This document shows positions 1-7,761 of a stretch of DNA of 64,000 bases, one piece after another. Below the pieces are notes generated by a model. It was not told the DNA's origin, made no database searches, and was given only the letters and a program-made list of their open reading frames with translations. Source of the DNA: CAIQQQ01 sp040399685 (lineage in GTDB: Bacteria > Pseudomonadota > Alphaproteobacteria > Acetobacterales > Acetobacteraceae). The position numbers were made by a program, and so were the translations under genes. Position 1 is the first letter of the stretch; each line of letters begins with the position of its first letter. The stretch is taken from assembly GCA_040399685.1 (NCBI GenBank), contig JBBART010000004.1:62001-126000 (forward strand). The letters are read 5' to 3'.

Positions 1-2
1 AA

Positions 3-473
3 TATCACTCAGAGGGCTACCGGCTGGGCGGCGGCGACCAGGTGCGCATCATTATATTTGGTGAAGACCAACTGACGGGTGAGTTCCGCGTGGATGACCA
101 GGGACGCATCGCGATGCCGTTGCTGGGCGGGATGAAGGCGGATGGCCTGACGCCACAGCAGCTTGAGGCATCGATCGCGGCCGAGTTGCGCCGGCGAAAC
201 ATGCTGCAAGATCCCAGTGTGTCGGTGGAAGTGCTGGCTTATCGGCCGATCTTCGTGTTGGGCGAGGTGTCCAAACCGGGGCAGTATCCCTATCAGCCGG
301 GCATGACGGTGCTGACCACTGTGGCTGTGGCGGGTGGGTTTACCTATCGCGCCGTGCAGGATTATGCCTCGGCTGTTCGTGCGACCGGCGGGGAGGCGAC
401 GGAGGGGTTGGTGACGCCGAGTTCGTTCATTGCGCCCGGCGATGTGATCAAGGTGTTCGAACGGAGATTCTGA
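3..473 (+). CDS. polysaccharide export protein, C-terminal part
   Basis: This is the 3' part of a gene that begins before the window; the reading frame is open from the first base. The visible 156 residues match the Wza/GumB-type outer-membrane polysaccharide export family. First comes a Poly_export segment (GDQVRIIIFGEDQL, then a conserved MPLLGG), followed by a soluble SLBB-like segment starting around VEVLAYRPIFVLGEVSKPG. Family members form the periplasmic and outer-membrane channel for capsule or exopolysaccharide. The stop codon overlaps the start of the following GH16 gene (TGATG), so the two are probably translationally coupled. The signal peptide and lipobox, if present, lie outside the window. 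Confidence 0.85.
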   Translation, partial: YHSEGYRLGGGDQVRIIIFGEDQLTGEFRVDDQGRIAMPLLGGMKADGLTPQQLEASIAAELRRRNMLQDPSVSVEVLAYRPIFVLGEVSKPGQYPYQPGMTVLTTVAVAGGFTYRAVQDYASAVRATGGEATEGLVTPSSFIAPGDVIKVFERRF

Positions 474-1498
474 TGCCCAGGGGCGTTGTGGCGTTGCTCG
501 CGATTGCGGGCATCGTGACTGGCTTTGTGCAGGCGGAGGCGGGCGAGGGGGCGGCAGTGGCTGGGGCCAGTGTGCCCACCAATGGCGCGGTTTATCCAAC
601 GGGAGTGGAGGGGCACTTCACAAATCGGCTGGACGCGACCTTTGGCCGCAACCGGCCTGGGGCGACCATCCGCAGCAAGGCGGATCTCGATCAAATCGCG
701 TATTACCGATACATCTACGGCGACGCCACGACCGTTGGAAACGGCACGGATGGCCTCTACGGCAACTACCGCAGCCGTCACCGTGACTACCCGGACGGCG
801 ACCCGCGTTCCTTGCACGTGATCACCGATGATCGGTTGGTTTTGAAGGCGCATTGCGGGCTGCAGACGGCCCTGCGGTCACATTGTGGCGATGGGCAGAT
901 CGAGAGCGGCATTGTTCGGTTTGCACTGCCGATTCTGCCGGGATCGTTCATCGAGATCCGCACCCGCCTGCCGCCCGCACAATATGCCTGGCCGGCATTC
1001 TGGCTCAACCCCGGAACGCAATCGCCGCCGTTGCACCCGGGTGGAAAGCCGGTGATCAGTGTGCTGGATTGGCCGCCGGAAATCGACATCTTCGACCAGT
1101 TTGGCTTTAACAACGTGATGCCCGGCCATTATTTGATCAGTGGCACACCCACCAACAAGCGGGATGCTGATTTCGGTCGTCCCCATGATCTCTTCCGCGA
1201 TCCGCAATGGGGACCGCGCTGGTATTACACCACGCAGCAAGACCTTACGGCCGGTGACCATGTGTTTGGGTTGGCGTGGGGGACGGACAACACGCTGAAG
1301 TACCTGCTGGACGGCAAGGTCTATCGGGTGACGTATTTCGAATGGCACAGCAAAGGCAACGTGCCGGCGCATTTGATCGCAAGCCTTCAGATTGGCCCGA
1401 AGTTCAACGATCTCTCGAAAATGACGGATCAGGGTGGTCGCCCGAATGGCTGGGACTGGCCGATCGACTACATTCGTGTTTGGCCGATCGTGCCGTGA
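473..1498 (+). CDS. exported GH16-family glycoside hydrolase with altered catalytic motif
   Basis: The 341-residue protein has a hydrophobic N-terminus ending near residue 22 (likely signal peptide) and a GH16 (laminarinase/lichenase/ExoK-like) domain. The family fold shows in YAWPAFWLNP at residues 171-180 and in the catalytic strand EIDIFD at residues 203-208. The family consensus is E-x-D-x-x-E, so the nucleophile Glu203 and Asp205 are present but the acid/base Glu is Asp208 here. It overlaps the export gene by one base, with a CGGAG ribosome site seven bases upstream of the ATG. GH16 enzymes in such loci usually trim or depolymerise the secreted polysaccharide. The substrate is unknown, and activity may be reduced by the Glu-to-Asp change. 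Confidence 0.82.
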   Translation: MPRGVVALLAIAGIVTGFVQAEAGEGAAVAGASVPTNGAVYPTGVEGHFTNRLDATFGRNRPGATIRSKADLDQIAYYRYIYGDATTVGNGTDGLYGNYRSRHRDYPDGDPRSLHVITDDRLVLKAHCGLQTALRSHCGDGQIESGIVRFALPILPGSFIEIRTRLPPAQYAWPAFWLNPGTQSPPLHPGGKPVISVLDWPPEIDIFDQFGFNNVMPGHYLISGTPTNKRDADFGRPHDLFRDPQWGPRWYYTTQQDLTAGDHVFGLAWGTDNTLKYLLDGKVYRVTYFEWHSKGNVPAHLIASLQIGPKFNDLSKMTDQGGRPNGWDWPIDYIRVWPIVP

Positions 1499-1506
1499 AA
1501 TTGGGG

Positions 1507-1635
1507 TCAGTGCGACAGGTAAAAGGTGATCCCGGCTATCGACCCGGCCCAGATTGTCAGGGCCAGCGCCAGTCCAATCAGGATGCCACGTGCTGTCTTA
1601 AGCGACTGGTCGGGCCGTTCGATCGTCTTCTTCAT
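1507..1635 (-). CDS. putative 42-residue single-span membrane protein
   Basis: A short reading frame on the minus strand encodes 42 residues: a charged head (MKKTIERPDQSLKTAR) followed by about 24 hydrophobic residues (GILIGLALALTIWAGSIAGI and on) and a short tail ending YLSH. This is the layout of a small single-pass inner-membrane protein. Only a weak AGG lies upstream of the ATG. It is convergent with the GH16 gene, whose stop is 8 bases from its own stop. I do not recognise a family. The positive head and clean transmembrane segment argue for a real gene, but its small size leaves doubt. Confidence 0.5.
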   Translation of the reverse strand: MKKTIERPDQSLKTARGILIGLALALTIWAGSIAGITFYLSH

Positions 1636-1888
1636 ATGCCTGATCCGCGCGGCCAAAAGTTTTACAAAAATGATCTCAGATTATCGCATAAACGTGATCC
1701 AAAATCATTGGTTCGTTCAACTGTTTGGCAAATTTGAGAGCGATTAATGATCTTTTTTTGAGATTCACCTGGTTTTTCGAAATCGCCGGGGGCTTGCAAC
1801 CGATCGGAGCCCCGTTCGGACTTATGCTCAGGTCTCGGCAACGTTGGTTTTGTGCATAAAATGGCATTCAGAGACGTAAGCTGAGTCT

Positions 1889-2581
1889 ATGCTAAGAATA
1901 GGATTTTCGCATTGGGCGGGTCTTCATCAAATCTATGTATTTGAGGGTCGTGAGGTGATGGGGGGGGGGATCGTTCAGGCGCGCGACGCCATCTCGCATC
2001 ATAGCAGCATATCCGAGGCCCAGTTTATGGCTTTCACCCAGGGGCTTGATCAATGCGCCAGTCCTATGATCCTGATTGGTGCCGATCTGACGGTTTTGCA
2101 CGCCAATCCGCGGGCACGTGCCGTTTTGAACGAGCGAATACTGCAATTTCAGGGTGATCGCCTGGTGGCGGGGCGTAGACTTGAAAACAACGCTTTGCAG
2201 ACTGCCCTCCTCGAAGTGTGTGACGAACCCAGTGTGGTGCGGTTGAGTGACCGGCAGGGGCGCGTGACGATGGTGATTTCCTTGCAGCGTCTGCCTGCCA
2301 GCAGCATGCCGGATACGACGATTGTGCGCACAATTGACGTGCGTACGCCGATGGTTCTGTCGGCAACGACCATCGCAGAGGTTTTTTGCTTGTCGCCGGC
2401 TGAAGCCCGCGTCGCCGGCGAACTCCTTGCCGGCTTTGGCACGTCTGCTATTTCGGTGCGACTTGGCATCGCGGCTGAAACCGTGCGCACACATTTAAAA
2501 AAGTCGATGATCAAGACAGCTACGCAATCACAGGCGCAGCTGGTTGCTGTTCTGGCTCGCGGAAGTCTTGCTTTGGTATAG
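1889..2581 (+). CDS. LuxR-family transcriptional regulator with PAS-like sensor
   Basis: The 230-residue protein has a PAS-like central region (about residues 50-150, with SPMILIGADLTVLHANPRAR). At the C-terminus is a LuxR/GerE helix-turn-helix (LSPAEARVAGELLAGF, then a recognition helix ending ETVRTHLKKSM). Such proteins are cytoplasmic regulators that bind DNA after sensing a signal or through simple dimerisation. The start is uncertain: ATG at 1889, 1958 or 2027 are all in frame. A run of ten G (1960-1969) directly follows the ATG at 1958, so the N-terminus could switch on or off by slippage. It sits just upstream of the giant repeat protein, which it may control (inference). Confidence 0.75.
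   Translation: MLRIGFSHWAGLHQIYVFEGREVMGGGIVQARDAISHHSSISEAQFMAFTQGLDQCASPMILIGADLTVLHANPRARAVLNERILQFQGDRLVAGRRLENNALQTALLEVCDEPSVVRLSDRQGRVTMVISLQRLPASSMPDTTIVRTIDVRTPMVLSATTIAEVFCLSPAEARVAGELLAGFGTSAISVRLGIAAETVRTHLKKSMIKTATQSQAQLVAVLARGSLALV
1960..1969 (+). repeat. ten-base poly-G tract at the start of the LuxR gene
   Basis: Ten consecutive G residues lie inside the reading frame, just after an in-frame ATG at 1958. Tracts of this length are classic sites of slipped-strand mispairing. A gain or loss of one G would break translation from the starts at 1889 and 1958, but not from the ATG at 2027. Confidence 0.8.
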
Positions 2582-2631
2582 TTTGGTGAATACTGCAAAA
2601 ATTTGTAAGCGGCCGGCGCATTAGGGTTTTT

Positions 2632-2645
2632 CACCCACCTGGGTG
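2632..2645. promoter_or_regulatory. short dyad upstream of the giant repeat-protein gene
   Basis: The sequence CACCCACCTGGGTG is a 6-bp inverted repeat with a 2-bp centre. It lies about 120 bp upstream of the ATG at 2765 and 50 bp after the LuxR-type gene. The T-run lies on the wrong side for a rho-independent terminator of either strand, so an operator is the better guess. This is weak evidence only. Confidence 0.25.
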
Positions 2646-2764
2646 AGGTGAAGGCATCACGTTTCCGTTATTTGTCTGTCGCTAGGCAGTGATCAGGGTC
2701 GTGCACGTTTCAGTGCTGTTGCTTCTGATCTCCGCCAGTAAATGGAAGGGCGGAGATTTTCCGG

Positions 2765-5700
2765 ATGTGCGCTGCACTCGCAAATGGCCTTGGCGGAGCG
2801 GCTGGTTTTGGGGCTGACCAACTGGTCAGCGCCAATGACAGTTCCACGCCAGCGATCAGCCTTTCGGGGGTGTTTGCCGGTGGGTTCCGGTTGTTCAGCC
2901 AAACATTTCAGAGCATGTACATCAACAGTAACGGCAATCTGACGTTCACGTCGCCGCTGTCTGGCTACGCACCGTCGGCGATCGGCGCGGGCTATGATTC
3001 GGTCATCCTCGCGCCGTTCTGGGCCGAGGTGGACATGCGCGCCGGTGCGTCTGCGGCGACAGGTGGAAATACCACGGGCAGTGATTCGGTCTGGTATTCG
3101 CTCGACGCGATCCATAAAACCGTGACCGTTACGTGGTACGATGTTGGCTCTTTCGATATGGCCAAATCCAAAACCGACACATTCCAGGTCCAGTTGGTCG
3201 CCAACGTCGATGGCAGCGAGGACATCCGCTTTCTCTACCAGAACGTTCAATGGACGACCGGCAGCGGTGGTGTCGACGGTCTTGGCGGCCCGCCTGCCCG
3301 CATCGGCTATTCGTCCGGCGCCGGTGACATGTATGAGCTTCCCGGATCAGGCGCGCAGGCTGCGCTGCTGGCGCTGCCGACGACGCTGGGCAACACCGGG
3401 CAGGCTGGTATTTGGGAATTCCACGTCAGCGCAACCGGCGTTATCAGCAACTACACGCCTGTGTTCACGCCGGCGTCTGGCCCGGTGGATGTCATCGGCA
3501 CAGCGCCGGTTGTCTTGGGCACTGTAACGCCTGGTTTCGGCACGGACCCGCTGACGGCGAGCCTGGTATCTGACAGCATGATCCCCAGCGGCAGCACTGT
3601 CACGCTCGTTGGCAGCAATGTTGTCTATACGCCTGGCGCTGCCGACGTTTCAGGGACAAGCACTGTCGTTTTCAAGATTGCCGACGCAGTCACCGGCGCC
3701 GAGACGACCGAGGCGCGGGAGGTTACGTTCCCATACGCCCCCATGGTGAAGCTCACTGGTCAAGCCACGGCCTCCAATGAGTTGCAAGCTGTGCTGAGCG
3801 CCAGTGTTGCAAGCTTCGGCGGCGATCCGCTGACGGTGGCACTTGTGGCCGATGCCTATTTTGAACGCGGGAGCAGTGTGGCCCTTGTGGACGACACCGT
3901 CGTCTACGCCCCAGGCTTCATCACGGCGGCGCAGATGGGTGTGGACACGATCCATTATACTGTGACCGACGCCTTTACCGGCATGGTCACCGACGAGATC
4001 CAGAATGTTGTCCTGAGCAACGGCCCCGCCCCCGTGGTGGTATTGGCGACGGTGCCGGTTGCTTCCAATGAGGTCGATGCGGTCTTGGGCGACGCGACCG
4101 CAGGCTTCGGCGGCCATCCGCTCGCTGCCGCGTTGATATCCGACGCCAGCTTCCCCACGGGCAGCAACGTATCACTGTCGGCTGGGCGCATCGTCTACAA
4201 GCCGGGCGTGGTCACGTCAGCCAAGGTAGGGCAGGATACGATCCAGTACACCGTCACTGACGCCGTCACGGGTGCTGTGACCACTGAGACGCAGATTGTC
4301 ACGCTGCGCAATGACCCTGCTCCGGTGGTGACGCTGGCGCCTGCGCCGACAGCGGACAACATCACCACCGCCACGTTGGGCACGGTTGTGGCGGGCATTG
4401 CGGGCGACGCTCTCTCTGTGACGCTGACGGCGGATGCGGATTACGTGACCGGCAGCAGCCTCAGCCTTGTCGATGGCCGGTTGGTCTACACGCCGGGCCT
4501 CGTCACCATCGCCCAGGTTGGCGCTGACGTGATCCATTATACGGTCACTGACACCGTCACGGGCGCTACCACGCTTGAGACCCAGACCGTGACGCTGAGC
4601 AATGGCCCCGCACCGGTGGTGACGCTGGCCGCGTCGCCGTTTGCCGATTGCGCGACAACGGCGGCATTGGGCACTGCCGTGGCCGGGCTTGCGGGCGATG
4701 CGCTGTCGGTGACATTGACGGCGGATGCCGATTTCACCACCGGCAGCAGCATCAGCCTCGTCGATGGCCATCTGGTCTACACGCCGGGTCCTATCACTGC
4801 TGCCCAGGTCGGCTCTGACGTGATCCGTTATAGGGTGACCGACACCGTCACCGGCGCGGTCACTGTCGAGACGCAGACCGTCATGCTCGGGCGTGGCGCT
4901 GCTCCGGTGGTGACGCTGGCGCCTGCGCCGACAGCGGACAACATCACCACCGCCACGTTGGGCACGGTTGTGGCGGGCATTGCGGGCGACGCTCTCTCTG
5001 TGACGCTGACGGCGGATGCGGATTACGTGACCGGCAGCAGCCTCAGCCTTGTCGATGGCCGGTTGGTCTACACGCCGGGCCTCGTCACCATCGCCCAGGT
5101 TGGCGCTGACGTAATCCATTATACGGTCACTGACACCGTCACGGGCGCCGCCACGCTTGAGACCCAGACCGTGACGCTGAGCAATGGCCCTGCACCGGTG
5201 GTGACGCTGGCCGCGTCGCCGTTTGCCGATTGCGCGACAACGGCAGCATTGGGCACTGCCGTGGCCGGGCTTGCGGGCGATGCGCTGTCGGTGACATTGA
5301 CGGCGGATGCCGATTTCACCACCGGCAGCAGCATCAGCCTCGTCGATGGCCATCTGGTCTACACGCCGGGTCCTATCACTGCTGCCCAGGTCGGCTCTGA
5401 CGTGATCCGTTATAGGGTGACCGACACCGTCACCGGCGCGGTCACTGTCGAGACGCAGACCGTCATGCTCGGGCGTGGCGCTGCTCCGGTGGTGACGCTG
5501 GCGCCTGCGCCGACAGCGGACAACATCACCACCGCCACGTTGGGCACGGTTGTGGCGGGCATTGCGGGCGACGCTCTCTCTGTGACGCTGACGGCGGATG
5601 CGGATTACGTGACCGGCAGCAGCCTCAGCCTTGTCGATGGCCGGTTGGTCTACACGCCGGGCCTCGTCACCATCGCCCAGGTTGGCGCTGACGTGATCCA

Positions 5701-7681
5701 TTATACGGTCACTGACACCGTCACGGGCGCTACCACGCTTGAGACCCAGACCGTGACGCTGAGCAATGGCCCCGCACCGGTGGTGACGCTGGCCGCGGAT
5801 CCGACTGCCGACAAACTCGATGTGGCGGTCCTCGGTTCGGCTGTGGCGGGTGTTCCTGGCCATGCGTTGAGCGTGACGTTGACCGGCGACACGACCTTTG
5901 CCACCGGCAGTTCGCTGGCGTTGTCGGCCGGGCATCTGGTCTACACACCAGGTGCGGTGACGATCGCCAATATTGGCCCCGACACGCTGCACTACATTGT
6001 CACCGACACCGTGACCGGCGCTGTGACCCTTGAGACGCAGGTGGTGGATCTGACACTGATGAACGTGGCAGCTACAACCATCGTCTATTTGTATGGCAAG
6101 AACAACGTCGTCGACGCACCCACCGCCCGTGACCTTTCCACAGGCAATGCCGGAGCCTTGATCACCGACCCGATTGCCTGGAGCACCAACACGGTTATCT
6201 TGGGCACGCCCAACAGCGAAACAATCAAGATTTCGGGCTACGGCAACACGATCATTTCAAATGGTGGCAACGATACGATCGATGCCAGCGCCGCAGGCAC
6301 CAGCAACGACCATATCGTTGTCAGCGATGCGAACGGCGACAACACCGTCAGCGGCTTCGTGGACACAACGTCGGTGATGTTGGGCAACGGCAACAATGCC
6401 ATCAGCCTTGGCGGCTACGGTAACTACATTCATCTTGGCAATGGCAACAACACCGTTTCGGCCGGGTCGCATGACGAGACCGTGGTGCTCGGCAACGGCA
6501 ACAACACCGTCATGGCGGCGGGTGCCAGCAACATCATCACGCTTGGCACGGGTCATAACACCGTTGATGCCGGCGAGGGCTACGCGACCATCAACATCGC
6601 CGGTGGAACCAATGTTGTCACAGTCCGGGGCAATTACCATGTGTTCAACATCGCCGGCGGCACAACGTCTCTGGGTGGCTTTGCGCGCTATGCCACGATC
6701 AACGTGGGCGGCAACTTTGCCGTCACGGACAGCATCGACCTTCTGGGCGCGGCCGGCGATGTGTTCACCTTCGCCAACGGGGTAATGCATGTGGCGCTGC
6801 CCGATGGCGAGGTGGTTGCCACTGTCAACACGCCGGGCGGCAAGGTTATGTCAGCGATCTCGGATGGCGCTGACGGAATGAAACTGGTGCTCGGGTTGGT
6901 GACGCCGCCCGCACCTGCCGTGATCACCGAAACCCAGGTGGGCGTGACCTTGAGCCTGGCCGATGCCACCCACACGGTGCATCTGTTCGGGGTCAACAAC
7001 ACTGTCAGCGGCGGCAACGGCGATCATGTGATCGACGGCGACAAGGGTGGCCTCCATCTCACGCTCGGCAATGGCAACAACGTCATCGCGGTGCTGGGCC
7101 TCAATGATGTCATCATCTTGGGCGCGGGTGATAACAGCATCAGCGGTACGCTGAGTTCTGCCACCATAACCACCGGGGCCGGCAACCAGACAATCACCAC
7201 CACGGGCTATTCCAACACCATCACCACTGGCGCGGGCAACAGCGTGATCCATGCCGGCGCTGGATTTGAGAAGGTGAATGTCGGCTCTGGCACGAACACC
7301 GTGGTCGCGACGGGGAATGGCAACACAATCACGACGCATCTGGGCGAGAACACGGTCAGCCTTTCTGGCTGGAACAATCTCATCCAGGCTGGGGCCGGGC
7401 GTACAATGGTGTCGGGCGGCTATGCCAACACCTATGAGGTCACGGCGCTTGGCACGGCTGGCGGGGTTGAGATTGCCGATTTCTCCAGCGCCTTTGGCGA
7501 TGTTCTGAACCTACACGATGTAATTGGCGCCGGATTTGTTTCGGTTTCCGATGGCCTGCACGGCGATTTGCTGGTGTCGGTCACGCCGGTTGGCGATAGT
7601 GCCGTCCAGGTGGCCGACCTGCATGGGATGGCGGGAATTTCGTTGAAAACGCTGATGGACAGCCACGCCGTCACCATCTGA
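2765..7681 (+). CDS. giant secreted repeat protein: nidogen-like head, nine 97-residue modules, NGNN repeats
   Basis: The 1638-residue protein begins with a nidogen-like (NIDO) region at about residues 50-190 (SNGNLTFTS, then SVILAPFWAEVD, later TFQVQLVANVDGSEDIRF). Nine modules of roughly 97 residues follow up to about residue 1095, each with GSS..LVDG.LVYTPG and HYTVTDTVTGA cores, as in VCBS/cadherin-like adhesins. Residues 1099-1560 hold two blocks of NGNNTV/GNGNN turns that suggest a beta-solenoid. The C-terminus (VQVADLHGMAGISLKTLMDS) resembles type I secretion targets. There is no Sec signal peptide. A GGCGGAG site precedes the chosen ATG. It is probably a surface adhesin or matrix protein; no ABC exporter is nearby. 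Confidence 0.8.
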   Translation: MCAALANGLGGAAGFGADQLVSANDSSTPAISLSGVFAGGFRLFSQTFQSMYINSNGNLTFTSPLSGYAPSAIGAGYDSVILAPFWAEVDMRAGASAATGGNTTGSDSVWYSLDAIHKTVTVTWYDVGSFDMAKSKTDTFQVQLVANVDGSEDIRFLYQNVQWTTGSGGVDGLGGPPARIGYSSGAGDMYELPGSGAQAALLALPTTLGNTGQAGIWEFHVSATGVISNYTPVFTPASGPVDVIGTAPVVLGTVTPGFGTDPLTASLVSDSMIPSGSTVTLVGSNVVYTPGAADVSGTSTVVFKIADAVTGAETTEAREVTFPYAPMVKLTGQATASNELQAVLSASVASFGGDPLTVALVADAYFERGSSVALVDDTVVYAPGFITAAQMGVDTIHYTVTDAFTGMVTDEIQNVVLSNGPAPVVVLATVPVASNEVDAVLGDATAGFGGHPLAAALISDASFPTGSNVSLSAGRIVYKPGVVTSAKVGQDTIQYTVTDAVTGAVTTETQIVTLRNDPAPVVTLAPAPTADNITTATLGTVVAGIAGDALSVTLTADADYVTGSSLSLVDGRLVYTPGLVTIAQVGADVIHYTVTDTVTGATTLETQTVTLSNGPAPVVTLAASPFADCATTAALGTAVAGLAGDALSVTLTADADFTTGSSISLVDGHLVYTPGPITAAQVGSDVIRYRVTDTVTGAVTVETQTVMLGRGAAPVVTLAPAPTADNITTATLGTVVAGIAGDALSVTLTADADYVTGSSLSLVDGRLVYTPGLVTIAQVGADVIHYTVTDTVTGAATLETQTVTLSNGPAPVVTLAASPFADCATTAALGTAVAGLAGDALSVTLTADADFTTGSSISLVDGHLVYTPGPITAAQVGSDVIRYRVTDTVTGAVTVETQTVMLGRGAAPVVTLAPAPTADNITTATLGTVVAGIAGDALSVTLTADADYVTGSSLSLVDGRLVYTPGLVTIAQVGADVIHYTVTDTVTGATTLETQTVTLSNGPAPVVTLAADPTADKLDVAVLGSAVAGVPGHALSVTLTGDTTFATGSSLALSAGHLVYTPGAVTIANIGPDTLHYIVTDTVTGAVTLETQVVDLTLMNVAATTIVYLYGKNNVVDAPTARDLSTGNAGALITDPIAWSTNTVILGTPNSETIKISGYGNTIISNGGNDTIDASAAGTSNDHIVVSDANGDNTVSGFVDTTSVMLGNGNNAISLGGYGNYIHLGNGNNTVSAGSHDETVVLGNGNNTVMAAGASNIITLGTGHNTVDAGEGYATINIAGGTNVVTVRGNYHVFNIAGGTTSLGGFARYATINVGGNFAVTDSIDLLGAAGDVFTFANGVMHVALPDGEVVATVNTPGGKVMSAISDGADGMKLVLGLVTPPAPAVITETQVGVTLSLADATHTVHLFGVNNTVSGGNGDHVIDGDKGGLHLTLGNGNNVIAVLGLNDVIILGAGDNSISGTLSSATITTGAGNQTITTTGYSNTITTGAGNSVIHAGAGFEKVNVGSGTNTVVATGNGNTITTHLGENTVSLSGWNNLIQAGAGRTMVSGGYANTYEVTALGTAGGVEIADFSSAFGDVLNLHDVIGAGFVSVSDGLHGDLLVSVTPVGDSAVQVADLHGMAGISLKTLMDSHAVTI
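4321..5797 (+). repeat. 582-bp near-identical tandem repeat, about 2.5 copies
   Basis: Copies start at 4321, 4903 and 5485, exactly 582 bp (194 codons, two protein modules) apart. The third copy is a half-unit ending near 5797. By eye, copies 1 and 3 are identical over their shared length, while copy 2 differs at a handful of positions (for example GTAATC for GTGATC, and GCCGCC for GCTACC). The unit length is a multiple of three, so gain or loss keeps the frame. Confidence 0.92.
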
Positions 7682-7761
7682 AAGACGCGGTGGCGGGCGT
7701 CCACGCACTTGCAGATGCGTGCGAATATCGGCACCCTGCCTCTTAAAATGGGAGGGTTTTC

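Noticed and set aside
4321..5797. CRISPR-like tandem array
   Set aside because: The units are 582 bp, coding, contiguous and lack spacers.
4217..5992. 591-codon antisense frame opposite the repeat modules
   Set aside because: It mirrors the repeat protein in another frame, is rich in Arg/His/Gln as expected for a shadow of GC-rich coding DNA, and has no recognisable domain.
6059..7500. RTX calcium-binding nonapeptides
   Set aside because: The repeats read NGNNTV/GNGNN rather than GGxGxDxUx, so they are described as RTX-like turns at most.
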